Of a stretch of DNA of 64,000 bases, positions 12,219 through 28,229 are shown piece after piece. Source of the stretch: Canna indica (taxonomy: Eukaryota > Streptophyta > Magnoliopsida > Zingiberales > Cannaceae). The stretch is taken from NCBI GenBank assembly GCA_034359265.1, contig CP136890.1, positions 99,535,501 to 99,599,500 of the forward strand, given 5' to 3'. The notes beneath the pieces are model-generated. The model ran no database searches, had not been told where the DNA came from, and saw only the letters and a list, made by a program, of their open reading frames with translations. A program made the translations under genes and the position numbers. Positions within the stretch are counted from its first letter, which is position 1; every line of letters starts with the position of its first letter.

Positions 12219-13048
12219 GGGCCTATTTGGTTAGCGAAACCAAGTCTGTTTTCATGGTTTCAGTTTCACTGAAATCAAAACTGCTTACGAAAACGTGTTT
12301 GGTTTAGTGTTTTCGTGAAACTGAATCGAAACCAGAATGAAAACGAAACCAGTTTTCTTAATAAAAATAAAAACAACAGAATGTTGTTTTCTGTGGTTTC
12401 GAGACTGTTGGTTTCGTTATCAAAATGCTGTGACAACTTTGTAATTATAAATATTTTTTTATAAAATTAATTAATTTAAAAATAAATTAAACTATATCGA
12501 ATTTTTAAAAATAAAAATAAAATCATCATTTTTAACCCAAACTTTTATCTTAAATTTATAAAATAATTAAACCAATTTATATCTAATCGACTCAAACCCA
12601 AATTTTAAATAACTCAATTTTTTTAAAGTTGGTCTATTTATAATTTAATCAAACCTAATTTTAGATCATTGGACTTGTTTTTTTTTTGAAATTTTATAAT
12701 AACTATTAATTAATTTTTATATCTAATTGAACAAAAAAATCTTAAATTACCAATAACTTAATTAATTAAATCATTTAAATATTTTGTAACCATATTAACA
12801 AATATTTAATTTTGTAAACTAACTAAACATTTAATTACTACTAAAAATGTTCAAGGAAAATTAATATTATTTTTTATAATCAAATAAATATTTACTGATT
12901 TCAACTAACTAAAACTGATGTTATTTTTATTAACCAAACGCGTTTTCAGAAAACTGAAAACTAGAAACCAAAACTAAGTTTTCGAAACCAAGTTTTCAGT
13001 TTCACTGAAACCAAACCAGAAAATAATTTTCGCTAACCAAACAGCACC
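12219..13048. mobile_element. PIF/Harbinger-like MITE family, copy 1 (TSD TTA)
   Basis: Termini GGGCCTATTTGGTTAGCGAAA and the inverted TTCGCTAACCAAACAGCACC are flanked by TTA on both sides (12216-12218, 13049-13051). Subterminal words 'gtttcagtttcactgaaa' recur at both ends. The interior is AT-rich without coding potential. Two other copies of the same family lie at 25831-28833 and 31029-31845. A 3-bp TTA duplication and GGGCC..TTTGGT termini fit the PIF/Harbinger superfamily (established), but no transposase is present to confirm it. Confidence 0.88.
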
Positions 13049-13051
13049 TTA

Positions 13052-13952
13052 GGTTCTCAATTTTGATTTATATTTAAGAGGTGACATTCACACATAGTAG
13101 TTTCTTTTAAAAAATGTAACATAAATTATTATTCTCAAGTCAACTACGAGAGTGAATATTAGAATGTTACTTGATTTTTCTAAACAGAATATCATATGAG
13201 AAAACTATATTAGAAATATTTTTTTTCATCAACATGAAAATAAAGAAGTAAATTTGATAATTAACTTTTATTTTAATAAAATTACTATAGTTTGATTTAT
13301 ATGCAAGTGTGGCGATTGAATCAAGAATTTTAGAACTAGAAACAAACCAAATATAAAGGTTGTGAGTTGTTGGAATTCTTGATTGGTGATATGATTGGGT
13401 GTGGGCAAAGCAAGTCAGCTAAAGGAGAGGGACACGGCTTCTTTGCATAATTGCTTGGCTCAATGCCTCTATGTCGTTGAACTCGCACTCCCAATTGCAT
13501 CTGCATCATCTACTGGATTACTTGGGATCCACTGGGATCTGCTTTCACCGGAGTCAACCCCCAAAATCTCCATCAGATGGCTTACTAGTTTGGGCTGGAC
13601 TTACTCTTCGAAGGAAGTAAATCGGGCTTTTATTGGTAGAGCATCCTAAGAGCTCTTTATACCCCAACAGAGCATAGATTAAGCTCTTGATTGGTGAAAA
13701 AATACAATAAAAATACATGAAGACCACCTGGCTCACCCACACAGGACTAGAGTTCCATTCACGGACAATCACAATGAAATGTATATATATTTTATCAATT
13801 ATAATGCTGTTGATCGAGTTTCCCTTATTTTGATTCCTCGTGTGGCGAGCACATTATTTGTACTCACACAATACAAATGAAGAGAAAATGTCCTCTTACC
13901 AATGGAAATAGCATGAAGAAAAAAAAGCAAGTTAAATAAATCAATCAATAAG
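13052..13952. other. Downstream region of the cyclopropane synthase gene
   Basis: About 900 bp between PIF-like copy 1 and the stop codon at 13953-13955. It must hold the 3' UTR and polyadenylation site of the minus-strand gene, though I could not fix the site. A less AT-rich stretch at 13390-13650 (tgcctctatgtcgttgaactcgc region) has open frames on both strands but no family resemblance. Confidence 0.5.
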
Positions 13953-16900
13953 TCAGCAGGCTCCAAGGTGGCACTTGTAAGGGTCACCATAAGCTCGGAC
14001 GTTACCAGGACGTGAAAACACTATCTGCACCGTTCAATGATAACATAAATGCTTAGACATCAGAATTTGCAATTCAATGAAAGCACAGGGAAACACAACA
14101 GTACATGTGCATCTTCACATTTTAAATTTATTTAGGAAAGAATGGAATATTTGAGTTTTATTATGGAAAGCCAGGACATTATAATAACATATTAGTATAC
14201 CTGATAATTTCCAAGTGTACAAGTTTTAAAACCAGCTGCGCAGTACATAAAATAGTATTCCCAGGTACGCACAAACTTCTCGTCAAATCCCAGAGCAAGT
14301 ATTTTTCTGAAACCAAGAATGACTTTAAGAAAAGGACTCTGTAAAAAGCCACTCAACATCAAAGCGACAGGAAATTCTATCCGTAATATGGCAAACCTTA
14401 TTCAAAAGTAGCCCCAGAATAGAAGTAAATATCACGTAAACATATTTCATATATACTAGAGAAAAAGTGAATGCGAACTTTTGGTCAGTTTCATTTGACC
14501 AAACTGTCAATTGTTAAACGCTTGATGTGATTGATATGGTCTAGCAGGTGAACCAGCTCAGATCATAGAACTAGTACAGCATTCATATCTAAACCTATCT
14601 TTTTTACGAAATCAACAGCAGTTCTAGAAACCATCGTAGATACATGTAAAAGAGAGGAAAGAACTTACTCCTTGTTGGCAAATAAATTATTCCTCCAGCA
14701 TCTTAATGTTTGATAGTAATGAATGCCAATATTTTCTAGGTGCTCCACACTACAAGGACCAGAACATACAATGAGGATGCAAAAGGACTTGAAATTAAAG
14801 AATAGGTAAACTCATGAATATCTATAGATGTTTTGAGCACGAAGGTAATAATTGATTTCAAAAACTTTTACCATAATCTGGATGAAGAAGCCATAGCCGT
14901 GGTTATTCTACTCAAAGAAGGAAGACATCCGCCGGGAAAGATGTATTCTTTAATGAAGTCAGAACTTCTCCTGTATTCATCATAACGTTGGTCTGGAATT
15001 GATATAAACTGTATGGTAACCAAAATGGAGTGTGTTAAATTTGTAATCCAACAAAATTCTTTTCATGCAAAAAATTATAAGAGAATAGCACAATTAAGGA
15101 AATACATCTCGTGAAAAATGAAAACTGTGTTAAGCTTTTGCGAGACTAGTTTGCTGTCCAACTACCAACTAGATGCTAACTACTATTACTATACCATTCC
15201 ACTTATCTTAATAACTTGGAAGCAAAAAAAAACATGTTTCATGTTTCACAACCTACAAACATAATAAAACATCAAAGCATCATTTGCATGGACTTGATAC
15301 AAGTTATCTTCTAGGTCACCAAAATCTTCACAGTTTCTCACAGAGCAGCAGTTGAATGTAGTCAGTTGCTGTTCAATTCCTGATCATATACCACCGATGT
15401 ATTAAGACTAGAGAAAATTGATTAAGACCTACAAAATCACATTTGTTACTCTTGCTGATTGTCCAATCAAAGATCTATTTCATATGAAAATTGATCAAGA
15501 ACTACAAAATCACATTGTTTGGCTGGTTAACCAATTATAGATCAATGGAAAATACTGTCTCATCTGCAGTGTTGTGTATTTTACCAATACCAGCATACAG
15601 GTAATTCTTGGAGAGTCCATTTGATTCTCAACCCACAAGCTTTCTCAGATCCTATTTAACCAACTTTGAAATAAGTCCATGTTATTTTCCTGATAACTCA
15701 CATATATTGATCAGGATAAAGACTTGAAATCATAGACTGAATGGGTAACCACATTATCTTTTTGATGAAATAAAATTCTTTCAACATAAAAGGACATAGA
15801 AATTTGACTTTCAGCTCTTAGTTAACAATATATTGTTTAAGACTTCCACAGTAGATTCAATGATCAAACCTAGAGAAAAATCGATAGTAGCTCAAACAAA
15901 ACTGTTTGTCCAGGAGAGAATCCAGGCAGTCATATGTTGCATAATCAATTAGTAATATTTTTAAAAAAAATCAAGAGTAACATTAGAAATTAATAGATAA
16001 TTCAATGAACCTGGAGGACAAATATGCCATCATCTGCCAGAAGAGATTCACAACAACCAAAGAACTCTTCCATGTATTCATGACCTACTCCTTCAATCAT
16101 CTCACTAGAAATATTAGCCCATTAATTCCACACACATTAGGTTTATAAAAAATATGTTCAAGGAGCACAGTACCAAGATATAATTCGGTCATATTTCTGA
16201 AATTTTGGTAGTTGGCGATAGTCGATCAGCATGAAGTTGATGTGATCCTGAAATTGGATTAATTTAATAGTAATATATAGTAAAAAAAATGCAAATGCAC
16301 AACAATTTGTGTACAACATTATTCACATAGAGTTTCCAAAAGATATTATTAAAATGCTTTTGTGATGCGGGATCTGGTCAACTAAATCATAGCTACCACC
16401 AAAACGTTCCGTGTATCTGAGGCATATGATGGAAGTGATCCATTTTACCAGACAATGCATTAGTTAATTTGCTTAAATTGAGAAACTAGCATGTAAATTC
16501 CTAAGTTAAAGAAAATACCTCTAGTCCAGCTTCTTTTGCTCTTCTTTTGGCGTACTTTAGCTGCTCCTCAGACAAGGTGATTCCTGTATATCTGCAACCT
16601 GTTCGCTTAACAACCTCAATTGCTAAACTTCCCCAACCACAACCAATTTCAAGAACTTCATGTTTGCCATCAATTTGAGCCTTGAAAATAAAGTAGAACT
16701 AAATCAGGAGGGCAAGTAAATAATAAAATTTCAAAAAGAAAAAGAAAAATCCTCCAGCACTGAGATTACCTTTTCAATCAAAATAGAGATTTTACGTAGC
16801 TGTGCAATTTTCAAGTCCTCATGCTCTGTCTAAAAATGACATTTCCAAAAGAATGTTACATTCCATAGTAATAGGCACTATTGTGATAACAATTTACAGA

Positions 16901-19900
16901 AAAAAAGAAAAGAAATTAAACAACGTGTTACAAAGTTGAATTAACCTTGAAAATGGCAGAAGAATATGTCATTGTCTCATCCAAAAATAGAGAGAATAAA
17001 TCATTGCTCTGCACACAAATAAGAGTTATTTGAAACTATAATATAAACCAGAAAAAAAAGCTAGAGTTTGTAAGCAGTCTTACTATTACCATATAATACA
17101 AAATATTTTGAAATGGTCAAGACAAGAATAAAGTTCTCTGATAGTAAAGATTTGTGAATACGTAAATGGGCAATGTATAATGACCATGTTTGCATATTGA
17201 TCGACTAGGCAACCAGGAGACTTAGGCAGCTTAGTTTACCAAATAAACATCAGCAAAGGAGTTTAAATGAATACACCAAACAGAGGATAAACTAAGTTAT
17301 TCGTTTTTAATAAACATGTTTGATGTTAAAATTGATAGTTTTAAGTCTAACCAAATCATAATGACAAGAGATATTCCGCCGAGCTTGTGTTATAGTATTT
17401 TGTCTCAGGATATGCTGAAAGAAGAATCTTGCAGATGCAATTCCAGCAGTCATGAACAATGGTGTCCACCAGCCTCTGATAATTTTGTAAAGAAAAAACT
17501 CTTTAAACAGTACAAAGGTGTATATATTTTACATGTAATGTATTCAGTAAACCATTAGCAAGAGAAGTACAGCATGGAAGAACCTTAGTTTCTTCGCCGA
17601 AGAATTTCTCAGATCCCTGTTGGCGATAAGAACCTGCAGGAAGAAATACAGATTCCAGTAATAGATTAAGTAAATATTGTTTAACCTTTTAACATGTGCA
17701 CTTGATAATTTACCATAAAAAGATCCACAAGTCCTTCTTCCTTATCAACAAAGGAAAATGACCCATTTATATATGCATCTGCAAGGCCTAAATCAGCTTC
17801 TGTAGCAATCTGTCAAAATTAAGTGTCTGCATAAGTGTTTCTGAAGGATATATGGTATTCATAGAAAAGAAGCAGATCCAATGTCTAAATAATTGGCACT
17901 TAGCGTAAGATTGCATTATAAGAAGATAAAGCTACAGAGAAATGCAAACCTTCCAATAAAACAATGGATGATGAACTTTAAGGACAGACTTTAAGTGACT
18001 TTTCTTGTTAGTTCCTTCAAAAACATACATAGTACCACCTTCTTCTAGCAATCTGAAACCATGATATAGCATAGAATCAATAACAAAATTGCACGTCAGC
18101 TGTAAAACTGATGCGTCTCTGAATAGATGTGCCATATTGTATAAAGAATCACAAATTTCATTGATATGCAGACTAATTGGTTGCTTCCTAATCTATTGAT
18201 GATTATATATTAGCTGATTTTAAGTTCTAGAAAGAAAATTTTCTAACTCACTGGACTTCTCACTTCTCAGATCCATGAAGAGCAAAAAAACTCTTAACAC
18301 GTTGCACTTTCATTACATCTAAAAGCTTAAGCAATTACATGAGATATTTAAAATTCATATATTTTTAATACAACCATCAGAGGGACTAGCCTTGTCTGGC
18401 CCAAGTTCAAAATGTGGAATTCAACTTAATGGAGGATATTTCTTATTTAAAGCGTGGCATAGACACACTCAAACTAAGGACCACCCACCACCGGAACTTT
18501 ATTTAATGCCATTTCATCTAAAAGTTATGATGAGATATATCTTATTCATTTATTTTCTTAACAAAAACAAAATTGAAATTCAAAATAGTTAACCTATTGT
18601 AGCGTATGTTACCCTTTTATTATTTTGTACTAAATAGTAAATATACTGTAATGGACTAATTGTTGGTGGCCTAAGCCATCTTTTGCTTTTTGGAGGATTT
18701 GGATGGTAAAAAAGAATGTAAATTCTAGGTAATAATCTAACCTTGAAATCAAGTTACTACATCCAAGATAAAAAGAATAAAATAATAAAAATAAAACACA
18801 AATTCATGTTCCCTGTCACTTGCCTAATGTAATCCTATTTTGGGTTTAGGACTGTCAATGAAAAGGATTTTTCTTACAAGGATTCAATATCTAAATAGGT
18901 TTTTATTTCCATATCTATTTCTGCTTTTATTTTCTTTCCTAGAGTACACATGCTAGTGATGTTGGGATAACTGCGTCTCTGATGCAGCAGTGCCTTGCAA
19001 GCCAACAGCAAAGACCATGCCAACTGGTTAAATACAACTACTCATTGAAAATGACATTTATGTCTCCATGTACGAGCCCATTAAGGAGCTGATTTGTTCC
19101 GAGTCTGAACACCCATTATAGATGGATCTGAATATCTGATAACCAAACTTAGGCACTTACGTTAAGCAACCAGTCAAGATGTAATTATTGAGAAATTTAG
19201 TAACAAGAAGTCGCGCTCCATATTCCTTCAATGATGGTACCATATATTTTGGGTTTCTCAACAGAATGTAGTCAGCTTCAAGCACATTGTTTGCAGCAGC
19301 AATGCCAGCCTGCAAAGTATGTAAGAACTACGATGAACAATAAATATCTTTTAGGTAATCAGAATATATGGCACCATAACTTAGAAGTAGAGTAGAAAAG
19401 TAATTTAACACCTTTAGTCCATCCTCATGGAAGCCATAGCCTGCAAACCATCAGAGAGAGGATGTTCAACTCTTCGACATAGAAATATCCATATTGTTTG
19501 ATGGGACAAGCATTCGCCTAGTATTTTCCCCAAAAAGAATGTGATAACTGATAACTTGCATATTATTTTACGGATCTAGCAATTATTTTATAAGTAACCA
19601 TAAATTCTCTGATACACGAACATAAATTAGAAGAATGTCCAATATGCCAACTCTATATTACATTATTACAAGTACCAAGTGGAAGAGTTCATGAACATGT
19701 AACTCAGACATAAAACAAAACATTTGTCCAAGTGCCAAAGGAGATATATGTCATAAGCAACTGTAGAATATGACCCCTTTCTACCTCGTTTCCTGTGGAT
19801 GACCTACGTGTTTAGATCAAAGCACCAGTAGAAGTGCAAGAACAAATTGCATTGTCAAGGTGTCATAGGTCTCCCACAGTCCCACCTTTCTTTTGAGCAA

Positions 19901-22900
19901 TATTGGAGGCCCTCCCCTAAAATCTTTGATGCTCAGATAACATAGAAACAACTTTACCATGGTGCAAAGGTTGTGACAATAATCATCTATTACATTTAAC
20001 CTCAACCATATAACCACTGATACAATTTCATTTATATGTATAGGTCTAATTAAGATATTAATAATCTGTGCTTGTTCATGTCTATATCCATAATCATAAG
20101 ACATAAGTACATGCCAGACACTGCTTCCTTCATGTAGGATAAATGAAAATAAAATCAGACATGAATTCTTTGAATAAATACCTTGCTTTAAATAAAGGCA
20201 GCTTACCTTGGTATGCTCCAGAAAACCATATTGCTCTTTTCCCTTGTATTCTATTTAGTTCTGCTGAAGCTTTTGAGGCTGCAACTGATGGGAAAGGATG
20301 GCTAGTGCGCCACTTAAGTAATGTTTGCTTTGGGATATGAGGAGGATTTAGAGTTACAAGGAAAGGAAGTTCGGTAGAACCTAGATTCTGCATAGCCATA
20401 TCTACACCATCAATATTTGTTGAAGAGAAAACACAACAATTGCTAACTTTCAACAGAAACTTCATTTATATTGTATTTTGAAAAAAAATCAAGTTTAATG
20501 AAAACATTATATTAAACTAATAATATCCTGCAGGAAATGCACAACAAACCTGTAACAAATTTAACCAATATGTAACGCACACACCATGTTGCATGGTTCC
20601 AAGAAAGTTCCAAGCACTCCATGCTGATGGATTTTGTGGCATCAAACTTTTGTCATGATGAAGATAAATATCACTGTCCATTGAGAAAAACTTAATTCCA
20701 TTTAGTTGGCAAGTTATGAGAATAAACTATAAAAAGAGAGTCATTTCTATGTAATCTGGCTTGGTAAAAAAGAAGGCAATTTTTGCATAAATGATTGTAG
20801 TTCTCAATGCATTTTATCAACTTTCACATCTTAACAAACCATATTCTCCAAAGAATAGTTTCTTCTATACCAGAAAATAATAAGCTTGTATATTATTGTA
20901 GAATTAACGTATACTCCAAATTTACTTCATAGGAACAAATAAAAGATGTTATTCAGCTGCTTTGTGTGCTAAATGAACTGAAATTTTATTTCTTAGAAGA
21001 AGCCTTATCTAATAACTCTTAATTCCAAAATCAGATCTGGAGATGAAACAAGAAAACCAGAAAGCAAACAACTGCAGATGGCTGCAATAATAACTCTATA
21101 CAATTAATATATAGGAGATCAAGTTCCACATCACTAAACCTCACAACAAATAGTAATGCGATGAAGAAAGATTTTCTTTCATTGATTTTCCAAGGTTCCT
21201 GGGGAGAGTTGATGTACGCAGCCTTCCCCTTGTTTATTATAGAGACTAGAGAGGCCGTTTCTGTGGCTCAAACCCATGACCAGGTCACAAGTGGGTAATT
21301 TTCCAAAGTTCACTAATCCAATAAAATGGAATGAAAAGTAAAACAGTGGACCCCATTCGACAAGTACGTAAACTATTTACATTTAAACTAAAGACTGGCA
21401 TAAACCTAAAGGCTTTATTTTCAATGACTGAACCTATCGAGTACTTTAACATGGCAGTATGGCACTAGATTGCGGGTACAGAAGCATGAAAATGCACTGC
21501 AGTTACTGAATTACTTATTTTTTCCAATAATTTTTTATTTTATCTTTTATTTATATATCCTCAAAGGCTGCTATGCACTCAGAAAATAAAGCTTGCTAAC
21601 AGAAAAATGGATGATCCATCAGTTAGGAATGGATGAAATTTCAAGTTCTATTACCAGAAGTGTCATATATACTCTACATAAAAAACACCATGGTTACATA
21701 CATAACAGGTTTGTATGGTTCTCAATAACTTATGCAAGCATGTGAGTTTTGGATGCTTACTTTGACAAAACCAAAACTAGAACAGGTGACATCACCATAC
21801 CTGTATACATACTGGAAAGCACCAAGTATCCTTAATTCCTCATGTGTTGCATGTGCTCCTAAAAGCTTCAAAGCATCCGGGGCATGTGTGCTAATTATGC
21901 ACCCATCATATATTTCCTCTAAATGATCCTCACTTATCACGCAACATCCTGCAATAAAGGAAAAAAAGTATATATTTCAACCCAACAACAAAAAAGAGCA
22001 TGCTGATCTTTCAAATCTTAAATTCTTAATAAGCTATTGCACTTGCACAATCATATCATGTAACCCACATAATGCCTGATACTTTCAGATACTTTAAATA
22101 AACAGCCGAATAAAGTGATATTGTACGATATCAAAGCTTCTTCTCATTAGTAGGGGCATGCAATCCTTAAGAAGGTAATTTCTTACTAGCATGCCTACTG
22201 GATTAGAGGAACGCTCCTTATGACTACAAGGTCCACTATATCAAAGAGGACTAGACCACAAACTACATATTGATATAGATCTGACGTACTGCTAAATCCT
22301 AAATGCTTAGTTGCTAATGCAAAAAAAACTATATTTGTAATTTATAGATAGTGGATGCAACGATTAAATGAGCAGACTTCAATAAGATAAACTTGCACAA
22401 AGTAATCTCTCTTTCTTTGGACTTCTCAACTTGAAAGTCCAGCATTCTTCATGAACCCATTATACTTTTTCTTTGTAGGGAGAGGAATTGAATTATGTAA
22501 CTGTATGAGGTCCAGTAATAATGTAATATTCAGAATGATAGAGATTGCATGACAATCAAGACTTACATCTTACATATAACTTGGTAATCTAGCTCTTGTA
22601 GTTTCTATTGCTTATTTGTTGGACCAACTATATAGATTGCATCCATTTGGTAACTTAATCCAGCTCTTGTAGTTTCTATGCAGATTTAGTAAGAATGGAA
22701 CAAAAGTAAATTACATTTTGGTTCTTTTAATACAACTTCCTAAACCCTAAATCAATGATGAGGACTGGAATAATCACATAGCACACAGTCACTTTACCTC
22801 CCTCAGTACTTAAAACAGACTGAACAGCACATCCTGTTTTTATTTTGCATGATCTGCTCTCCAACTCTTCTCTTACCTGGTCATGATAGAAATAAATGAA

Positions 22901-25900
22901 CATAGTGTCATCTGGAGAGGCGAACCCTCATGAGATAACCGAATAATACACAAACAAATGGACAAAATCATACCCTTTGGATGTAGCATTGTGAACGTGA
23001 CTTCACTGTAAGCCACTGTGGTCGCCCAAAAAGCTGAAATGTAAATGGGTAAACAGAGAGATCATTATAAGCTAACAAGATCCTTAAAAGAGGGCAACAG
23101 GATCCTAATAAAATTAAATATGCTAAGAATGGTGTCTTCGTCATAGGGGAAAAATGTAAAGCATTTTAAAGCCTGGCAGGGATAAAGTCAAATAGAATGA
23201 TGTCTTACATGGTGAATTTAGCTGACAAAAGTAAACTGTATTCTCCAGCCTTCTTTCATGTGTAATATGGAATGTAACTAAGCTAGATAATGAAATTCAC
23301 CATTGAAGCAAGCATATTTCTTTTATCAAACATTTGACCGAGCATGTCATTGATCAAGTTCATGTTAACACAATTTGTAAACTGATCCATTAGCTAATGG
23401 TATATCCTTTGTTAAATAATCAACATGATAGTATTTTTATTATAAATAAATACCGAGGACTACGTTTTTGGAAAGAAGACAATATTGAAAATGAGTATGT
23501 AAGTTAAAACATCTCAAAGAGGCTAGAATATATTTACCTGAAGAAGGTGATGGTTACGGCAAAAAGAAAGGACAAAATAAGCTGAGAAATGTAATACTCC
23601 TTCCGAAGGGCATGACCAGATAGAGGCACAGATTGGAACCTGCAGGATTGCAGAATAGAAACATCAAACGTCATGTAAGAAAATAGCATCCAAAAGAGGT
23701 GCAGAATAGAGGTCAATTTAGACAACTGATCAATATTTCGTCTTACAAGATAAGCCTTCTGAAACAACTCAGAGTATCCACGTGACTTGATGAAATGCTC
23801 CAAGGTCTCGCTACGATCCAAGTCCGGATTGTCCTCATGCTCCTCCAGGTACCTTGACCAATAGGAATGTTGTATATTGGCTTCACAAAAATCTTTAATC
23901 GCATTTAAGAAAAAAAATTGAAATAACCTATAACTCGCACCCATTTCCGTAACATCGAAGCTCATCAATTCCAGAAAAGGAAAAGAAAGAGTCATAAAAG
24001 TTGAGTATTTATTTAGCATGGAATTACTGCGTTGACAGACCTTCAGAGGAAACAGGACTACCTAGCAGGGAATAACTATATGCAAATGAACATAGTATGG
24101 ACTATGAAAAGGTAAAACAAATTGTAGGTATAGGAACGCTAAATTTCATATTATCTTGAGACCTACTATGTAACACCTTTGAGTACCCTAGAAACTCTTC
24201 CTATCAGTTAGGATAAGGGTATAGTACTTTAGTGAGTGCGATATGAGAATCCTCATGGCTTGCGACGTACGATATGACAATAAGAGATCCTTCGTATCAA
24301 CATTTATGGCTTTACCTTCAAATTTCTTCATGTATTTGAAGGACCACCAACTCCTCGATCGCCTCTCTACAAACCCTCCACCTGATCGACGATGATGGTA
24401 GAATGTGCCTGACATGGAATCCGTGCAATCATGAAGGGGGAGAGTTCACTAAAAAGGGACGAATACGGAGATCGCTCTCTTCTGCGAGATAGAAACGCTC
24501 TGAAGCAATCCTAATTCCGACTGCGGTGTAAGGATCATGACTTCAAGGCGTTTTAGTTCCACGAACACTCATCGATCGGTTTCAATCATCTCCAGCGCGA
24601 TCCGTACGAACTCTCCTCTCCCTCAATAAAACTGACCGATGATGAACGCAGCCTAAACAAAGAATTCAATGCCTCTTGCTTAGAAGGACGCGAAATCCAT
24701 GAAGGAAGACGAAGATGGTGATCGTTGTCTTCATGGAGAGAGGAGAAAGGGTGAGAAGTGAGAACTCTATTCCCGCTCCCCCAATCCATTTGATTTGAAG
24801 TTGACGATGTGTGGTTTTTTTTAATAAAAAAAATAGGAGAGTGAGACTAATGTCCCACTATTCATTTTGAGAGATATGAAATGTAAAAAAAAGATATGGC
24901 TTACAGGGGTATTAATTCTCCAGTGAACAGGTTGGGCAAATCTGAAAAGAAAAAACACTAAATGGAAAAGGATTGAGAAATAAACGATCTCACATGCTTG
25001 TGCTCTCGGCTCGGCTACCGTTCTTGACAATCGAACTTTACTATCTTTACTATAATAGTCGTTCCCAGAATCTAATGGTCATCTCAACCGCATTTCTTTC
25101 ATTAGACTCAGTGTCGTTGAAGATTGAGTTATTCTTGACCGTCCACGGGTACAGCACCAAAGCATAGCAATAGATGATTGCCTAGATGTCCAATTCTGTA
25201 AAATCGGGGTCGTCTTGAACCATGCGAGATCTAGTTTCAAAAGCATTTCCTTCTATTCCCTCAAAGTATGGCTACACTACGCAAATAAATGGTCAATTGA
25301 CTCCGGTTCCTGATTGCAGAAAACACAAATCGAATCTACTTTGTTCCCGTGTCTCATCAGTCTATCCTTGGTTGACAGCCTTTGTTTATGAATTAGCCAA
25401 ATAACCATTTTGATTTTCAAGGAGCCTTTGTACCTCCAAATTTTCTCCGCATGCACTTCTATCCCAAACGCTCCTTTCTGCTAGTTGTTTGTACATTGAT
25501 GCAGTCGAGAATACCCCGGAGTTGTCCCATCTCCAGCAGGTCCTGTCCTCTGACGAGTTCAAGGATACTTGGTTTAGAATTTCCAAAAGTCTCCCCTCTT
25601 CCTTAGGGTCGGCCGTTCCCCTTCATCTAGTGCGCCAAATGCCGCTCCTCCCATCCCAAACATCTGCTATCCTGATATTTTTTAAGTGGTTGCCGATCCC
25701 AACGTGCACTAACGGATCTTTTTAAGTGGGCCCATTGGATGTTATTAGCAAATGAAGGAAAAAACCCAATAATGAAAAGCTCAATCCAAATTCTCCAATT
25801 AAGAATGATGATTTTGAATATAATAAGTTAGGACATGTTTGGTTAGCGAAATCAAATCTGTTTTCATAATTTTAATTTCACAAACTACTTACAAAAACGT

Positions 25901-28172
25901 GTTTAGTTCAACGTTTTCATGAAACTAAATCGAAATCAGAATAAAAATAAAACCAATTTTCTTAATGAAAATGAATACTAGAATGTTATTTTTTGTGATT
26001 TTGAGATTGTCGATATTGTTATCAAAATGTAGTGACAACTCTGTAATTATAAATATATATTTTTATAAAACTAATTAATTTAAAAATAAATCAAACTATA
26101 TCTAATTTTTAAAAATAAAAATAAAAATCATAATTTTCAACTAAAACTATTATATTAAATTTATAAATTAATTAAACCAATTTATATCTAATTGACTCAA
26201 ATCTAAATTTTAAATAACTTAATTTTCTCAAAGTTGATCTATTTATAATTTAATCATAACTAATTTTAGACCATTGGACTAGGGGTGGCAGTGGGTTTGT
26301 GTAAATGAATATTTCATCCGTCCTAGATCTTGATAGGTCATTAGTGTGTTTTGCCCGTTGGGTCATGGGACAAGTATAAGATTTTGAGGTAAAAATCGTA
26401 TAGGGTTTGGAACGAGTTCAAGATTTTGGTCTAAAACTCGTCCAAAATTCGTTAAATATAAAATTACTAAAATACCCCGCATATTATCCGGGTACATAGG
26501 GTAATTATGTCTTTTCAATAAGAGTTCAATATAATTTATTTTTTAAATTAAAGCAAAATATACATTATACAATAATAACACATTTAATTACATATACCCT
26601 AACACATTTATATTATAATAATATAACAATACACTATACTATTTTAATTATATATACCCTAACATGATAACACATTTATTCACCTGTGTCACGTGACCCG
26701 CTGCCCCTCAATCGCCCCTCCTATCGCTCGAGAGTCGACGCTGCAACATAGATGCCCCCCTCGAATGCTCGATATGTTTCTCCCGTCACACAGCAGTCGC
26801 ACCGCCACCGCCTCAACCTCCACTAGCTTATCTGACGCTGCGATGCGGATGCCCCCTCGATCCGCTTCTCCGACACTACGACGCGGACGCCCCCCTCGAT
26901 CTGCTTCTTTGATGCTGCGACATGGACGCCCCCCTCGATCTGCTTCTCAGGTTTGCTCATATTTTCTTACCTGCCGCCCACGCCACTTGTTGTAATCAAT
27001 TTGAACTTGTAGTTTATATTTGTCATTTGAGCACTTTTTATAATTTTAAACTATTTGTATAAGTCATGTAATATTAGATGTTATGATAAATATGTTGAAT
27101 AATTTTTTTATATAAAATTTATCAACGGGTGAAAAGCGGGTACCCAGCGGGTACCCGTTAAATTAGTGGGATGGGTTTGAGAATTACTCTTCAATTTGTT
27201 AACAGGTTTGAGACGGGTTTAGGATTGAGTTTTCTTAATGAGTTTGAGATAAGATTTACTTCGCTGTCCCAAACCCTCTCCAGTGTCATCCCTACATTGG
27301 ACTTATTTTTTTTAAGAGAATGGATAATAAACTAAAAAATCACAAGGTTTGCAAAAATTTTACGTTCTACCCACGTTTTCAAATTTAGCCTGTAAATGCA
27401 CGACATTTACTTTCGTTTATATCATCTACCAAATCGTCATGCACCGTCTCAACTTAGCTGACGTGGAGGTAACGACGCTTGCGTGGTCTGACGGCGTCGT
27501 ACGTGGCCTGTCACCCATAACTTTTTGTTGTTCACTTTCTTCCACTTTACAAAATCTAATTTTTGCCCTCAACCTTCTCCCACTTTACGATGTCAATCTA
27601 GTCATTTTTTCTCTTCACTCACACTTAATCGATGTCTCTTCTCTCTCTCCTCTTATTCCTCCCACCTACTGTCATCTTTTCTCACTCCTCCTCCTCCTTT
27701 GTACACCTCCACCCTCATAGCAACTGAACCTCTTCCATCCACCTGATCCTCCTTTGTTCTCCTCCATCCTCTTCATCTTCTCATCCCCACCACCATTGCA
27801 CCCCACTTTACTTTCCTCCCTCTCCACCTTCTCATCCCCACAACGCTCCGCCTTGTTGGAGCACCCGTTCCTCATTTTCTCCGTGGATCCCCTCAAGGCT
27901 ACTGTCGAGCTTTGTGGCAGCGGTTGGTGCGCTGTAGTGGCATCAGAAGGAGGAGAAGAGCCGACGGCCTAAGAATTTAGCCATCAAGTTTCTTTACTAG
28001 GGAAGACAAACATACATAGTGGCGGTGGATGGTGGTGATGGGCAGCTATGGTGGGAAGTGGGTTTGGGCTCGGAAGGAGGTCCTGCTTGCCGACATGAGC
28101 TCTTACATCAGTACCACTGTCAATGGTGGAGGGGGAGGAGGAAGAGGAGACGAATTGAGAAAAAGGTGGCAG

Positions 28173-28229
<57 letters not shown>

